Shown in pieces: positions 24,734 through 36,270 of a stretch of 64,000 nt of DNA. The notes under the pieces are model-generated. The model was not told the origin of the DNA. It saw nothing but the letters and a program-made list of their open reading frames with translations, and made no database searches. This DNA comes from Telopea speciosissima (Eukaryota; Streptophyta; Magnoliopsida; Proteales; Proteaceae), in NCBI RefSeq assembly GCF_018873765.1, contig NC_057918.1:8750862-8814861 (forward strand), written 5' to 3'. The first letter of the stretch is position 1. Each line of letters begins with the position of its first letter. The position numbers were made by a program, and so were the translations under genes.

Positions 24734-25097
24734 AGGGGTGTCAAACACTCAAATGATGGGTCCGGTCTATTTTCCATCGGTTTGAATTGATTTTTTGGGT
24801 GCTGGTCTAAATTAAAGTCAAACCATTAAGGTGAAATTTGGTTTCCATTGGTTATGGTTTCGATTCGATTCAATTTCAAGTGTCATTTTGGATTGATGTT
24901 CTATTATTGGTCCGGTCGGGTTTTTACCGGTTCATTTTGATTTTTACACATATGTAAAACTAAAGTATCTGTTTTTTTTTCTTTCTAGTTTTTCTTTTGT
25001 CTATTGTGACGATTCAATTTGGATTGATGGTCTGTGTATACTTTTTTTCATTGATCGAAATCGGTCCAACCAGTTCAAATTGGAACTTGACACCTCT
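24734..25097. mobile_element. hAT-like GGGTGTCAA repeat, short copy
   Basis: It starts AGGGGTGTCAAAC and ends TTGACACCTCT. The inside contains GGTCTATTTTCC, GGTTTCGATTCG and GGTCCGGTCGGG phrases typical of this repeat. No target duplication is visible. Confidence 0.55.
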
Positions 25098-25104
25098 ACT
25101 TGTA

Positions 25105-25777
25105 AAGGTGTCAATTTATGGTTCTAGTTTGGTTTACATTTTCACAATATCCAAATCACAATAGAACTGGTAAAAATCAGTCAAAATCATAATCGTTTTG
25201 CATTCGATCTGATTTTACTAGTTTATATTCAATTTTTGTTATCTAATATACATGCGATATTACTGATTTTGAAAAAACAGTTTGCAATTCTGATAAACTC
25301 CGATTTATATGTGGTTTGCAATGTTGGTTCACATTCGATTTCACCCTTGTACCTTATAATTCGATTCCCTTTTACACCTAATTTGAGAGCATGAACAAAT
25401 AAGTTTAGAATAACTAAAGCTTACTATCTCAATATATATTGTGTATTTTCTTATTGTATATTATAAATATTATAGAAAACCTCCCTATAAATACAACCCA
25501 TTAGAACACACAAAACCAGTATTTACTTGAACATAAGGTAATACCAAAAATTGAGTGTTTCAATTCGGTTTTATTAATTGTACTGGTTCTATTCTGTCTG
25601 ATTTTATTCGTTTCTATTCGATTTAGAACCATTGTTTTTCAGTGCAAATCAAATCAAAATAGAAATGAAACTTATGAAATCAAATTTTGAATCATTTTTC
25701 TATAATCTGATTCGATTCTATCATAAACAATTGGGATCGATTCCTAGATTCAATTTCGGTTCCATTTTGACATCCTC
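25105..25777. mobile_element. hAT-like GGGTGTCAA repeat, adjacent copy
   Basis: It begins AAAGGTGTCAATTTATGG only seven bases after the previous copy and ends near TTTTGACATCCT. The interior is AT-rich with GATTCGATTC and TTCGGTTTTATT wording. It is degenerate and has no coding capacity. Confidence 0.5.
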
Positions 25778-25914
25778 ATTACTACTTGTCATCAAAGGCC
25801 GTCTCCACCGGTAGGTCGGATATGCTTCTCATCTGTCTCTAAAGTCTAAACCAAATTGTATGAATTTGCTTTGATTAAGGAGGAGCATCGCTGGTTATAT
25901 GGTCAAGGAGAATA

Positions 25915-26117
25915 AAGGATCCAAATTCTCTACTGCCGAGCTGCCCAGCAGGACCGTGCTGTCCAGACACGGTGCTATGTGCAAATACCACCTTACCCCC
26001 ACTCGGGCAAGGCATTTGGGCAAGGGTAAGGTAGGCATTGTGCACAACATCGTGTTTGGGCAGCATAGTCCCGCCGGGCAGCTCGACAGCAGTGGATCCA
26101 AATTGGAGAATAAATGG
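25915..26117. mobile_element. Foldback MITE, family A copy 1
   Basis: The arms carry GGATCCAAATTCTC...CGAGCTGCCC (left) and GGGCAGCTCG...GGATCCAAATT (right). At the centre is a second palindrome, CCTTACCCCC ... GGGTAAGG (about 25991-26032). Related copies are at 35845-36033 and 45788-45971. Frames called on both strands here are products of the inverted repeat. Confidence 0.75.
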
Positions 26118-26536
26118 GTTTGTCTGTGGCTGGTGAGAGGAACCCGAACCCTTTATTCTGACCTTGACATCAAACGTACCCTTAAAGTTCATGATGAACA
26201 CAAATTCATATGGACATGTGTCGTATGTCAAAGTACAATGGTGACTATATATCAAGGGATATCAAGTAAGATGGGTCTTGAGAGCAGGGTCTCAAGAACT
26301 GGGTCGGATCGGATTTGAATCAGAATTGACCAACAAAACTGATCCAAATTTTGACCTGATCGACTCATCCAATCTTTTAATTGATCTCAATTCTAGGTTT
26401 TTAACTCTGATTGGTATCTCATACATGATTCTTTCTCTCTTCTTATTGTAGTGTATAGCCAAAAAGATGAAAACATGAAAGAACGACAGGTTGTTATTTG
26501 TTTGCTTGGGGTTGGAGGTGAGAGAGAGGCTGGATC

Positions 26537-26646
26537 AGGTTCTTGTACGAAAACCATTATTGTACGCGTGGTCCCACACAAATGAATGAAATCCACTCAC
26601 AAAAATAGATTCCATTTGTGTAGAATCAAGCATACGAGAACCTGAA
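26537..26646. mobile_element. Foldback MITE, family E copy 1
   Basis: The ends are CAGGTTCTTGTACG and CATACGAGAACCTG, inverted. The centre has ACACAAATGAATGAAATCCA mirrored by TGGAATCTAT...CATTTGTGT. A related element is at 42985-43110. Confidence 0.65.
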
Positions 26647-26649
26647 CCA

Positions 26650-28990
26650 TTCTCGGTATAATATATATATATTTTTTGGTAGGAGGTATGGACGATACCA
26701 TTACCATATAAAATGTAAATTTGCATGAGTGTTATGCAACGACTCTCACACATATGGACAATCCAATCACATGAGAAAAATATTACTAGTAGAATATGTC
26801 CTTTGATCAACAATTTATTCAACTATAAACATATACCTTCATTCCATCCCTTTATCCATCCATTTGGTATCTTGGTCATTTTAAATGTGATGAATCAAAC
26901 GGCTAAAATCATCTTCATCACTTCCCCATGCGTGTATCCATGCACGCATACATACACAAAAAAACACTTTTTGTGATATTTTTATATCTTCGTAAATCCA
27001 CAAACATATGAATTGACGGATGCACTTCTTAAATCATTAATAACATACATGAAGAAAGAAAAAACCTGTCTGGAAGCGTGGTCTATATTAGCGCTTCCAT
27101 GTGTCTGTCATTCTTCTCACAAGTAAAAAGACATGTTAATCCCTTTATTTTGGGAGGAGAGAGATAGACACAGGAACAGAAACACCCTCTCTACGAAGCA
27201 AGATTAAGGATACGTACATTATGACCTCCCTATACCTTACATTGGCAGAGACCAAGCCGAGACACTAGTGGAGTGACGCTAATGGATTTGGACATGTTGA
27301 AAGAGACCCCCCCCACTATGATTAACGCGTCTTAAACGCCACAAAAATGCCCTTGAACCCTAGAAAGCCTCATCGGATTGCTTGATTTGAGACGATAGGA
27401 ATCAAGATCGATCTCATCTGATTCCGATTCCGATTCCAATTTGAATGAATCGATTCGCCTGATCTGATTCCGTTTTTTCATATCCATGGTGTATAGCCTT
27501 TTTTGGTGCATGGGATCCATTTGTTATCAATTGAGAAGTACCAAACATGAGACAATGGCACATTATGGGTCCTGTAGGTATAAAACTCACACATATTCTA
27601 AGACTGGCCCGGATCTAAACTCTTTTTATTTGGGTACAAACACAATTTCAGATGGTGGTTGGGTGGGGGAGTAGTGGTGGTGTTTGGAACATTGGGGTCA
27701 TGACCTCACATGGCATTGCCTGTCTCTTTTTAATGATAAGGAGATGAAGGGGCGATAGGTTTGTTTGGGGTTTGTTCATCTATAGACTTCCTTCAAACCA
27801 TGTCTTTATCAATAGGTTTGTTGACAAACCCACCCATCTTTATCAATTTCTTAATCAATTACCATATTTCATGTATTGTTTATTGACCATAATTTTCATG
27901 AAAATGACTCTGTAATAATGGGTCTTTTTTTTTTTTTTTCCCTTCTCTTTTAGACCCCAACAAAGGAAGGAAAAAAAATATTTTTACCTGAAATATTACT
28001 TCAAAGCAACTTTACAATCACTCACCCTATCAAACTCAGTTCCATGGCATCGTTAACACCGATGGTCCAGCTGACAGCCCCAAGGAAGTGAAAGGAAAAT
28101 GAGATCAGGGTTGACTAGAGAGAATAGAAGAGAGCTTTTGATGGCATGATTTGAGAAATTGGAATCGGTGACCCATTGAAATGGATTGGAAACACGGTTT
28201 TAAGAATCGGAATTTGAATCAATGAATCAGCCGATTCAGGTTGAAAAACTGGTCATGATTGAGAGTCGATATGGCCAATTCATGGCCCAAAACTCTAAAA
28301 TCGTGGGGTTTTTGAGGGTCGATTCTAGGGGGTTTTTTTTTGGGTGGGGGACCGAGTCCAGTTAACCCTTCTATGAAGGAAAAGAGCAGGTACAGCTGCT
28401 GCTTCTCTTGTTTTTTTCTCTTGGTCTGAAGGTTAGGTTTTAATGGGCTCAGCCCAGGTTTCAATTGCCGCAAATATGGACTTGACAATTTACCTACTCG
28501 ATCTACACCATTTATATACCCCGACGGGCCCCCATCATCAATGGCAGGGCCGGGCTAGGGAGAAGTCGATCTCAAGCTGTTTCTTTTACACGTGCCACAT
28601 CTACAAACATATGAATTTTTTTTGGAGGGTTGTAGGGAGAAAGAATGCTGCTTGGTCCTGTAGGACCGATGGGAATACGCATCAGGCATCCACCATGGGG
28701 GCGGGGTGATCATCTCACTACTCCTATGTCTAGGCGTAGGGGCATACAACCAAGCAGTGTTCTTTTTCTCTTTATTCTTTCAGAACAGGTTAACAAGACT
28801 AAATTCTCAAAAAGTTGACCTCTATCTCAATCTCTCTCCCCCACCACCCCCCCCCCCCAAAAAGTGACACGTGCAACTCATGTGACACTCATTCATCACT
28901 AATGTAGATAGTAGGTAAGAGCCTTGGACTTTGTTAACCAGTTTAGATAGGAATATTACAACTTCCAAATCCCAGGAGTAAGTCTGGCAG
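26650..28990. other. Intergenic DNA with a MITE half-copy, no gene recognised
   Basis: Near 27065-27185 there is a partial family B foldback (GGAAGCGTGGTCTATATTAGCGCTTCCATG, then GGGAGGAGAGAGATAGACAC). Poly-pyrimidine runs occur at 27928-27950 and 28841-28862. Short frames at 28219-28749 do not resemble known proteins. Confidence 0.5.
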
Positions 28991-28999
28991 ACTGGTCAT

Positions 29000-29195
29000 A
29001 TATTTTTTTGTTAGATGGAAGATTTTTGTTCTTAGTTGCAACTTCATCTTTTTTGGAACCAGAACTTTACAGTATTAGAATGGGCCTCGACCATGCGGTC
29101 AGCATGGGGTTGAAGATAAAAGAAGTGTGGTGCTCCAACCAATCGATCACTGATGTTCTTCCATCTCCAACAAGTGCTCCTTGGCCTTGATATCT
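29000..29195 (+). pseudogene. LINE RNase H domain remnant
   Basis: A plus-strand frame reads EPELYSIRMGLDHAVSMGLK, then IKEVWCSNQSITDVLPSPTSAPWP. This matches the middle of the plant RVT_3 RNase H domain (usual form AEL-AIR-GL--A--LG---EV-SDS), with the catalytic SDS region changed to CSN. It is a short dead fragment with no flanking domains. Confidence 0.55.
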
Positions 29196-29374
29196 TGTTA
29201 CGAACTTGGTATATATTAGTAGTAGGGCCCCTGATATCTCTTATGATATGATCAAAGACAACTTTTGTTTGGGCATTGCACTAAATCTAGCTATATATGT
29301 GCAAGCCAAAAATTATGTACATATTTCTTTGTTTTAATCTTAATAGTTTTCTTTCCTATTCAACCAAAAAAAAA

Positions 29375-30694
29375 GGGGGAAATTTCATGGACACCCCCTC
29401 TAAGTATTCAAAATGGCACGAACTTATCAAACTTGGTCAAAATGGCAACCTTCCCCCTGACGTTAAACAGGGTTACCACCCAAAGTTAATATGCCCATTT
29501 TAACCCCATTAGTTATTTAAAAAAACAAGATGAAATATGCATTTTAACCCTAAAATATCAACCTTCCCCCTTCTTCCCTCTTCTTCCCTATTCCAACAAT
29601 CTACCCCCTCCCCCAAACCCTAACTCATCGCGGGCAGCCCCTCACCGCTCCTTTCATGTCTCACTCATCTCTCACTGCCTGAACCTGATTCAACCTGGTG
29701 TAGTAATACCTTAATTATCCCCATTTTTTGTTTCCCCTTTCTTTCTGGGTCCTCTAGAGTAGTCAGATTGCGAGGAGCAGCAGCTGTTCATACACGGTGA
29801 GCATAAAAACCATGCTGCTCACCAGTAAGATTCACCCAAGACAGAATCAGCCTCTCATTCGACAAAGCTTATGGTAACCAGGTCTGCATCGATGATCACT
29901 TTTTCTTCAAGTTTTTATTATTTGTTTGTTCTCTTGAAATTCCATATTCTTAAAGGAAAGGATTAAAGGAAAATGTATCTATTTTGATATCTGATCTGAT
30001 CTAATCATCTGGGTGGATTAGGTTTATGCCCCAAGGCTGGACGGCCCATCGTCTCGGATTTTAGAACAATGCTCAACGGATACGTTTCAGATAAGAGGGC
30101 CATGTACCTACCAAATTTGTTATCTATATCTACTAAGATCCGGTTATGATGGTTGGAAGCCGAAGATAGTGAAGGTGTATGGGGGCCTTCTAAGGTTTCC
30201 TTCAATTACTACACCTTCATTCCCAATGGAGTTTGGTTTGGTTTCAATCTCTGCAATTCCAATGTCAACCAGAGTTCATCCTTTTCTGTTTGTGTCAAAC
30301 CTGGATTTTCCAAGAAAGTTGCAATGCCAAGACCAGCACCATCACCCTCTCCCTCTCTGATTTTTATGCTCTTAAGTTCACATCAAACACTTTGGCAGGC
30401 AGTGAGAGATGAGAGGAGCGGTGAGGGGCTACTGACAGTGAGAGGGGGGATCGAGTTAGGGTTTGGGGGACGGAGGAGACCGTGAGACAAATAAAAAGTT
30501 AAGGGTATTCACCCTGTTGAAAGGGTAATTTTGCCATTATAAAAATGTTAACAGCAGCTTAACTGCAAAAGACTAACGGACTGGACTTAATTGAAATATA
30601 ATCATAAAATAAGGGCAGTCTTTGATATTTTTTCAAAGTTTGATGAGTCTGTGACATATTGAATACTTAGAGGGGTGTCCGTGAAATTTGCCCC
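29375..30694. mobile_element. Non-autonomous Mutator-like element with long TIRs
   Basis: The left end GGGGGAAATTTCATGGACAC is mirrored by the right end (reverse complement GGGGCAAATTTCACGGACAC). Homology continues, with gaps, for about 300 bases per side: left to about 29690, right from about 30390, sharing CCCCAAACCCTAACTC, GCCCCTCACCGCTCCT and CTCTCACTGCCTG. It is bounded by A9 on the left and A10 on the right, consistent with a 9-bp duplication. The central 700 bases are not part of the TIRs and encode no transposase. The right end lies 245 bases before the LSM12 start codon. Confidence 0.75.
29691..30389. other. Internal sequence of the Mutator-like element, origin unknown
   Basis: This is the non-TIR core. 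It has splice-like signals and short open stretches on both strands (30153-30485 plus, 30005-30205 minus). One plus frame reads NYYTFIPNGVWFGFNLCN then FSVCVKPGFSKK, which I do not recognise. It may be captured host sequence (Pack-MULE) or ordinary element filler. Confidence 0.4.
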
Positions 30695-30938
30695 AAAAAA
30701 AAAACACTATGTAATGTGCTTAGAGATACAGTAGAACCTTTATTGATCTCATGATTCCCATCCCACATTCGTAATCGGAGGTTTGGCTTGTAGCTTGGAC
30801 GGCCACGGATCTCCCTTTGAATCCGTGAGTAATAAGATCGACCTACACTAAGTCATACGGCGGAACTTTTCGCTTCGGTCTTTACATCGTCAATAACAAC
30901 GCCGAGCTTGCAGTTGCAGGGGCAGCACCACAGCAGCC

Positions 30939-33900
30939 ATGGCCATGGATTCGAGCTACGGCGATGAATTCGCGGTGGGTTGTTTTCTTTCCATTAAGAC
31001 TACGTTGGGGGACGAGTTTGAGGGTCAAATCATCACCTTCGATAAGCTTTCCAACATTCTAGTCCTTCATATCCTTTGCTCTCGCAGTCTTTACTACCAC
31101 ATCTATATATATTTGTGTTTCCCTTTTTATCTTATTCTCTTTTTATTTGTATTCACTGAAATTCTTCACATGGGTCTTTGTTCTTTCTACTTTATGCGAT
31201 TAAATTCCTTATCGTAGTTTGATTAGCACAAGAAGGTTCGAAAACGGGCCCTCGTCGAAATATTCGGCTTTTGAAGGCGAACTATATTAAGGATTTCACG
31301 CTACTGGGTCAAGCTGAGGATCCTCTTGATCACAAGAAATGTTATCTCGATCTTGCTAGTCTTCAAGCAAGGGAGGAAGCTGCTATAAGGTGATCGGATT
31401 TGAAGCATACGATGATCCAGATGCTTGTTTTGATTATTTTGTCTCCCCCACCCCCAAATAAATCTTGATGAGGTTAATTGCAGGCAAGCAGAACTAGAGG
31501 CTGTGAGAATTGGGGTTGGGGTTACCAGTGAGGCCCAGAGCGTATTTGATGCATTGTCTAAGACGTAAGTATGCTGACCTATTGGTTTCATATCGCAATT
31601 TTCTGTTTTTGGATAATAACAGCCTTTAAAAGAAGAAAGAGGACAAAGTAGACATAGGGATACATAATAATACATATAAGTACCAGTACAACAACAAGCT
31701 GGCCCTCCTCAGAAGGACCGATCCCTCAACCCCAACCCTAACCCAATTACTAAGACATACTATGAGCTCCAATTTACATCTCACAGGGGAATATAATCCC
31801 CAAAACAGATCCGGTATCTAACCACTCCTTGCTTAGCCAAATTATCAGTAACCTCATTTGCACTTCTTAGTGGCCAACGAAATTTAATATCAAATGGGGC
31901 TGTTAGTTGCTGAATTGGCCTTATAAGATGATTATAGTGCCAAGGAGCTTCCCTTAAATCTGTCATCCATTTAATCACATCAGCTGAGTTCCCATTCACC
32001 ATTGCATGAAGCTACCCTTTTCTCATATCTCAAAGTAAAGCATTTTTTTAGTAGTGTTAACTATGCCTATTACACATATAAGCCATGACAAGAGCATTGC
32101 AAACATTGGATGTAGAAGGGTATGGAAGTATTGAAATTGATGTGTCAACTAAAAGTCGGAATTCAATAGGCTACATAATAACAATAGATCATCTATAACA
32201 TAAATTAAAAGAAAAAGAAGACAGAAACACAAAAAGAATAAATGGTCGTAAACCAAGGGTTTCGAAATTGTTGATAGCTGCTCATTGGTCTCTAAGGACG
32301 GTATGTGCTTAGATTGTTTTTGGTTCGGAGGGATTTTGGTATCTAGGATGATTCCAAATAATGGAAAGGTGAAATACAAAGTATGTCCTGGTGAAGTCAA
32401 AAGTCGGGAAAGTTTGGTGTTAATGGATGAAATGACTGTGTAAGGTTAAATGGTAAAGTGTGAAGGGGGTGACAATAGAAGAGAAGGAAAATGAGAGAGG
32501 CACTAAGAACTAAGAAGTTGCAGTACTCAGTGAGTCAGTATGAATAAGTAGTTATGATAGATGTGGGAGAGATGAAATTGATGGTAATAAGATTCAAAGA
32601 GTTGTAGCCAACTATTTCTCTTTTTCCTTCCCCCCTTTCAGCTGCAGTAGTCCATTTTCTTATCTCATGAGTCTGGGTATTCTGTAGCATGGATGGTGTT
32701 TAAAAATTTTATTGAGATGCTATGTAGGCAAAGGTTCCATTGTGATGGTCTGAATTGGATGCTATCTTGCTAGATGGCTAATCTGTGTGCCTGAATTGTG
32801 TCCATGGTTTATTGGACTTTTAAAGTTGGATGTTTGGTGAACTTGTCCCAACTACCCATTTGTCGAAATTTCCCTAATGGGGATGTGTTAAGCTACTAAT
32901 TACCTGATTAAGTTGCCCCAGTGCCATCCCTATTCCCTTCTCATGTCATGGTCTTGAATCTTGATCGCATGCTCGTATGCCTGTAAGGGTCCACACACCA
33001 AATATTTGTCAGTGTTAGCAAGATTTCTCTGACATTGATAAATTGCTGCATTATAAGTGACGGGTTATAACTCTTCTTCACCCTACGTGCTCCTCATGCT
33101 TCGGTGCCTTTGCTCAATTCTGTCTAGCACATCGGCAACCTGTTGATAATTCTTTTGTCTGTAGTGCTTAGTGTTTCTAATTATCTCTTTCTTCACAATA
33201 ATAAAATTTAAATCATTGATTTGGTAAACAAATACTTCAGAGAATTTAGTTTTTCTCTTTTGGTCCTTTTATGATGTTCTCTACATTTGTCATGGTCTTG
33301 ATCTTATATGCTTGTTTGCGCATAAGGGTCCATGCACTAAATGTTTGTCAGGATTAGTAAGAACTCGTTGACATGGATAAAAATTGCTGCATTTATATTC
33401 AACACATGTTTCAGCGCCTTTGCCTTATTCTGTTTAGTTCCTGTGTCAATGAGCTGTCCATTGATAAATTATGTTTTTGGCAGTGCTTAGTGCTTCAAGT
33501 TGTCTCTTCATTTACAATGACAAGAAGGTTTAGATGATTGTCTTGGTGAACAAATACTTTAGAGCATTTAATATCAGCCTTTTAACCCTTTTATGACCTG
33601 TTTCTTCTATCAAGACTTTCTTCCTCACAAGCTTCTTGCATTAATTTTTTAAAACTGGACATTACTGTATTAAGATTTCTCAACTTCACTTTATTATAAA
33701 CCATTGAGTTTTCTCACAGATTGGAGTTACTACTTCTGGTGCCAAAAGTATGTGTAGTTGACAATCACAGTGAAATATTCTCTAGTGTATTGTCTTAAAA
33801 GTTACATCACATCCTTACTTTCAAATGCATCTGTTCTTGCTGACCATTCATGTTCACTGATCAGGCTTCCAGTTCACTGGGACAAGACTGTCATTGTGGT

Positions 33901-34146
33901 GATGAATGAAGTTCGCGTTAGCAGTCCATATCTCCCTGAAAATGTAATTGGTGGAACCCCTGCTGCCAATGATCGGGTGAAGAAAGTGGTAATCCATATT
34001 GATACTCGGTGATGCGGAGTTTTTGTTTTTGATTGTCCTTTCATTTTTTAAATGTATTTCAGGTTTCAGTTGGGGGTTTTGGCTTATTGTTTTTGCAGCT
34101 AGAATTTGAAAGGAAGAGGTTGCATGCCCGTGGTCCAAGCCAGTGA
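30939..34146 (+). CDS. LSM12: LSM12-like Lsm/anticodon-binding-domain protein
   Basis: The exons are 30939-31068, 31230-31389, 31484-31564, 33865-33988 and 34099-34146 (180 aa; phases close). The N-terminal half is an Lsm-like fold ([36 protein letters not shown]). The C-terminal half is the AD domain: [18 protein letters not shown], then [27 protein letters not shown] and [12 protein letters not shown]12 proteins are small RNA-associated factors; yeast and animal members bind Ataxin-2-type partners. Intron 1 has AT-AC ends (separate entry); introns 2-4 are GT-AG. ATG at 30939 or 30945 could start; the first is used. Intron 3 (2.3 kb) contains a LINE piece. Confidence 0.9.
31069..31229 (+). 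other. U12-type AT-AC intron of LSM12
   Basis: The intron begins ATATCCTTT immediately after GTCCTTC and ends ...GATTAGCAC before AAGAAGGTTCG. Joining CTT C + AA GAA GGT gives LVLQEGSK, the expected Lsm2-like continuation; no GT-AG choice keeps this frame and wording. TTCCTTATC, 16 bases before the acceptor, matches the U12 branch-site consensus TTCCTTRAC at 8 of 9 positions. Confidence 0.85.
31640..32025 (-). pseudogene. LINE RNase H fragment in LSM12 intron 3
   Basis: The minus frame 32002-31781 encodes [21 protein letters not shown], then [23 protein letters not shown], the C-terminal end of a plant LINE RNase H (RVT_3) domain. The rest of the reverse transcriptase is missing, so the copy is 5'-truncated. 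It lies antisense to LSM12. Confidence 0.7.
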
Positions 34147-35190
34147 TGGTTTATCCTTTCCATCATTTAGCTGCTGGGGGAGTGCTGCCGTATGCTTGGT
34201 AACCATATGCTAATACCCATTTACTGCATTCATTGGTGCGCTGAGGTAAGGTGTCTGGCTATGTAGCTTGGAAACAAGTTCTGTTGGAGGAGGGGGAAGA
34301 CATCTGAGTGACTTTTAATCACACACTTATCTAAGTTTTTACTTTGTAGTGGCTAAGTTAATGCGAAAGAATGTTAGAAGGTTGTTGAATTTTGGAGCCC
34401 TTCTCTGTTGGAGGTTGTTTTACTCCCTCTTTTTATTTCCCCAGTGGTTTGTTGTTGACTTTTCAATGGGTCTACATGAGACCATTGTCTAGATCTATAA
34501 CAGTTTATGGATGAAAAGTTTACTGTGGTGCACCTTAAATAGTTGCTGAAGGAGTGACGTTTTGTGAACATTGGTGTTGCAGAGTGCGACAGCCTAGTGG
34601 TTGACTAAAGTTGAAAACTTAAGCTCCACAATGAGATCTTTTTCAAAAGGCTTCTAAAATGTGATTTGTTGGTTGTGAATGGAACTCCGATTGGTAAAAT
34701 TATAAAAGTTCAGAGTTCTTGGTGCTGGATTTTCTATTTTACTGGTAAAAGAATGATTCAATTAAGAGGCTATAAAATTTCTAAAAGATCAAATAAAGCA
34801 TCTTCCTTCACAAGTGGAGCTTAGCTTTGTTTGACTTAAGATTTATGATAATTGCTAGTACTCTGAAGGAGTTCTCTTTTTTCTAACTCAATGGAGACTT
34901 TTACGAATATCCCATCTTACTTGCACATGGGATTTTGGAAAATGTGAAAATAAGGGGATCACTCCTATAAACAGAGGAGTGAAACCCTCTCAAGACATCC
35001 TTTCAAATTTGTTTTTAAAAGGTATGTGTTTTATTTTTTTGTTTTTTGGTTCGAAGACCCCACTCAATTGAGGCAAAAAGGGTGATACTGCAACCAAAAG
35101 GTCCTCCGGAAAGGAAGACACCCAAAGGTATGTCTTTTGAGATTATTGGAAGGATGTCGTGAGGGGTGTCACTCTTTTATTTCCTCTCAC
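34147..35190 (+). other. LSM12 3' flank and intergenic DNA
   Basis: The first few hundred bases are probably the LSM12 3' UTR. No canonical AATAAA that would fix the end is obvious. Beyond that I see nothing but AT-rich intergenic sequence. Confidence 0.4.
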
Positions 35191-35196
35191 GAGTTA

Positions 35197-35272
35197 GATG
35201 TGTTTGATATGATTTTTGGAATGCATTAGCAATCTAGAATGCATTCCAAGAATACATACCAAACACAGCCTA
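35197..35272. mobile_element. Small foldback element
   Basis: GTGTTTGATATGATTTTTGG-AATGCATT is mirrored by AATGCATTCCAAGAATACAT-ACCAAACAC. The arms are about 32 bases around a tiny loop. This is a typical small MITE-like hairpin. Confidence 0.65.
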
Positions 35273-35844
35273 AGAATAACATGGAAAATTGGAAAGTACT
35301 GTTTAGGTGTCTATGGAATAACATGGGAGGATATTTTATTGAATTCGAATATGAAATTTAACATTCTATCCAATGGTAAAATTTCCCACAACATTTGCTC
35401 ATGCGACTCAAAATGACATACTATTTACTATGGACCGAGTTATCCCACACCCACGGTCAAGGTAAAATCCCTTGACTGAGATGGTGTTGAGAGGGTATTG
35501 TGCAAGGGTGAGGGTTTTATGAGCTGTTGGGCCGGGGTACACTAGCATGTCTCTCTTCTCTTTATGTGAAATGACCTCATTGCCCTCTTATGTATGATAG
35601 CATTTTATCACACCACTTTGGTTTACTCCCCTCAACCCTGTGCCGCTTGCTCAAAGAACCTCTCTCTATAAGTTTATTTACGCAATGGGGTGAGGTTTCT
35701 GTCCAGGAGTGCAGATCCTACGCCAGCATGAGGGCCAATGAGAGTGTATGTGGAAGCATCAACAAGGATAGAATTTTCACTTTTTATGGAGGTAGGGCGG
35801 TCAATCGTAGTGGACCACACTTTCGGAGAGACTCCTTTGCCAAT

Positions 35845-36033
35845 CCAGATCCTCTATGACGCAGCTGCCCGTAACGGCCTGTGTGGTGCAGATTGAGCTG
35901 CACGCGCAATGACTGCCTTACCCCCGTTTGGACAAGACGTTTGGACAGGGGTAAGGCGGCCTTTGCGTGTACGGCTCAGTCTACGCCGCTCAAGCCACTA
36001 CGAGAAACGTGCCGTAAAGGATCTAGATCCCTC
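35845..36033. mobile_element. Foldback MITE, family A copy 2
   Basis: The core is CCTTACCCCCGTTTGGACAA ... GGACAGGGGTAAGG, flanked by inverted CGCAGCTGCCCGTAACGG / CCACTACGAGAAACGTGCCG-type arms. The organisation matches the copies at 25915 and 45788. Confidence 0.7.
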
Positions 36034-36262
36034 CTTTTCCCATAAAAGCAAAAACTGCAAAAACGGAATTCTTAACCGTCGGAGACTCCAATGCCACTCG
36101 GCACACACTCGGCACACATTATTATTAAGAAATAAGAACCATTTAATATTTACAGTCTCATGGCTCCAGTCAACTTCTTAACAACGACTAAACCCAGTAA
36201 AGGATTTCAGTGAGGGTACCCTCAAGGGACTGAGGGGGTAGTTACTTGTTCTTTCTCCCATT

Positions 36263-36270
36263 TATAAATA
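36263..36270 (+). promoter_or_regulatory. TATA box of the CSLC gene
   Basis: TATAAATA is followed 25-35 bases later by a CT-rich initiator area (CATAGTTTCTCCCATTGCAC). It lies 344 bases before the CSLC ATG, leaving a leader of about 310 bases. TTCTTTAACAG|GATATTG just before the ATG looks like a splice acceptor, so the leader may hold a small intron. Confidence 0.6.

Noticed and set aside
25875-26318. Overlapping frames on both strands (126 and 139 codons)
   Set aside because: They are produced by the family A foldback, which is open on both strands because it is palindromic.
31069-31217. Reading LSM12 exon 1 through to the stop at 31217 (92 codons)
   Set aside because: The codons after 31068 are hydrophobic intron translation. 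The AT-AC splice restores the conserved protein.
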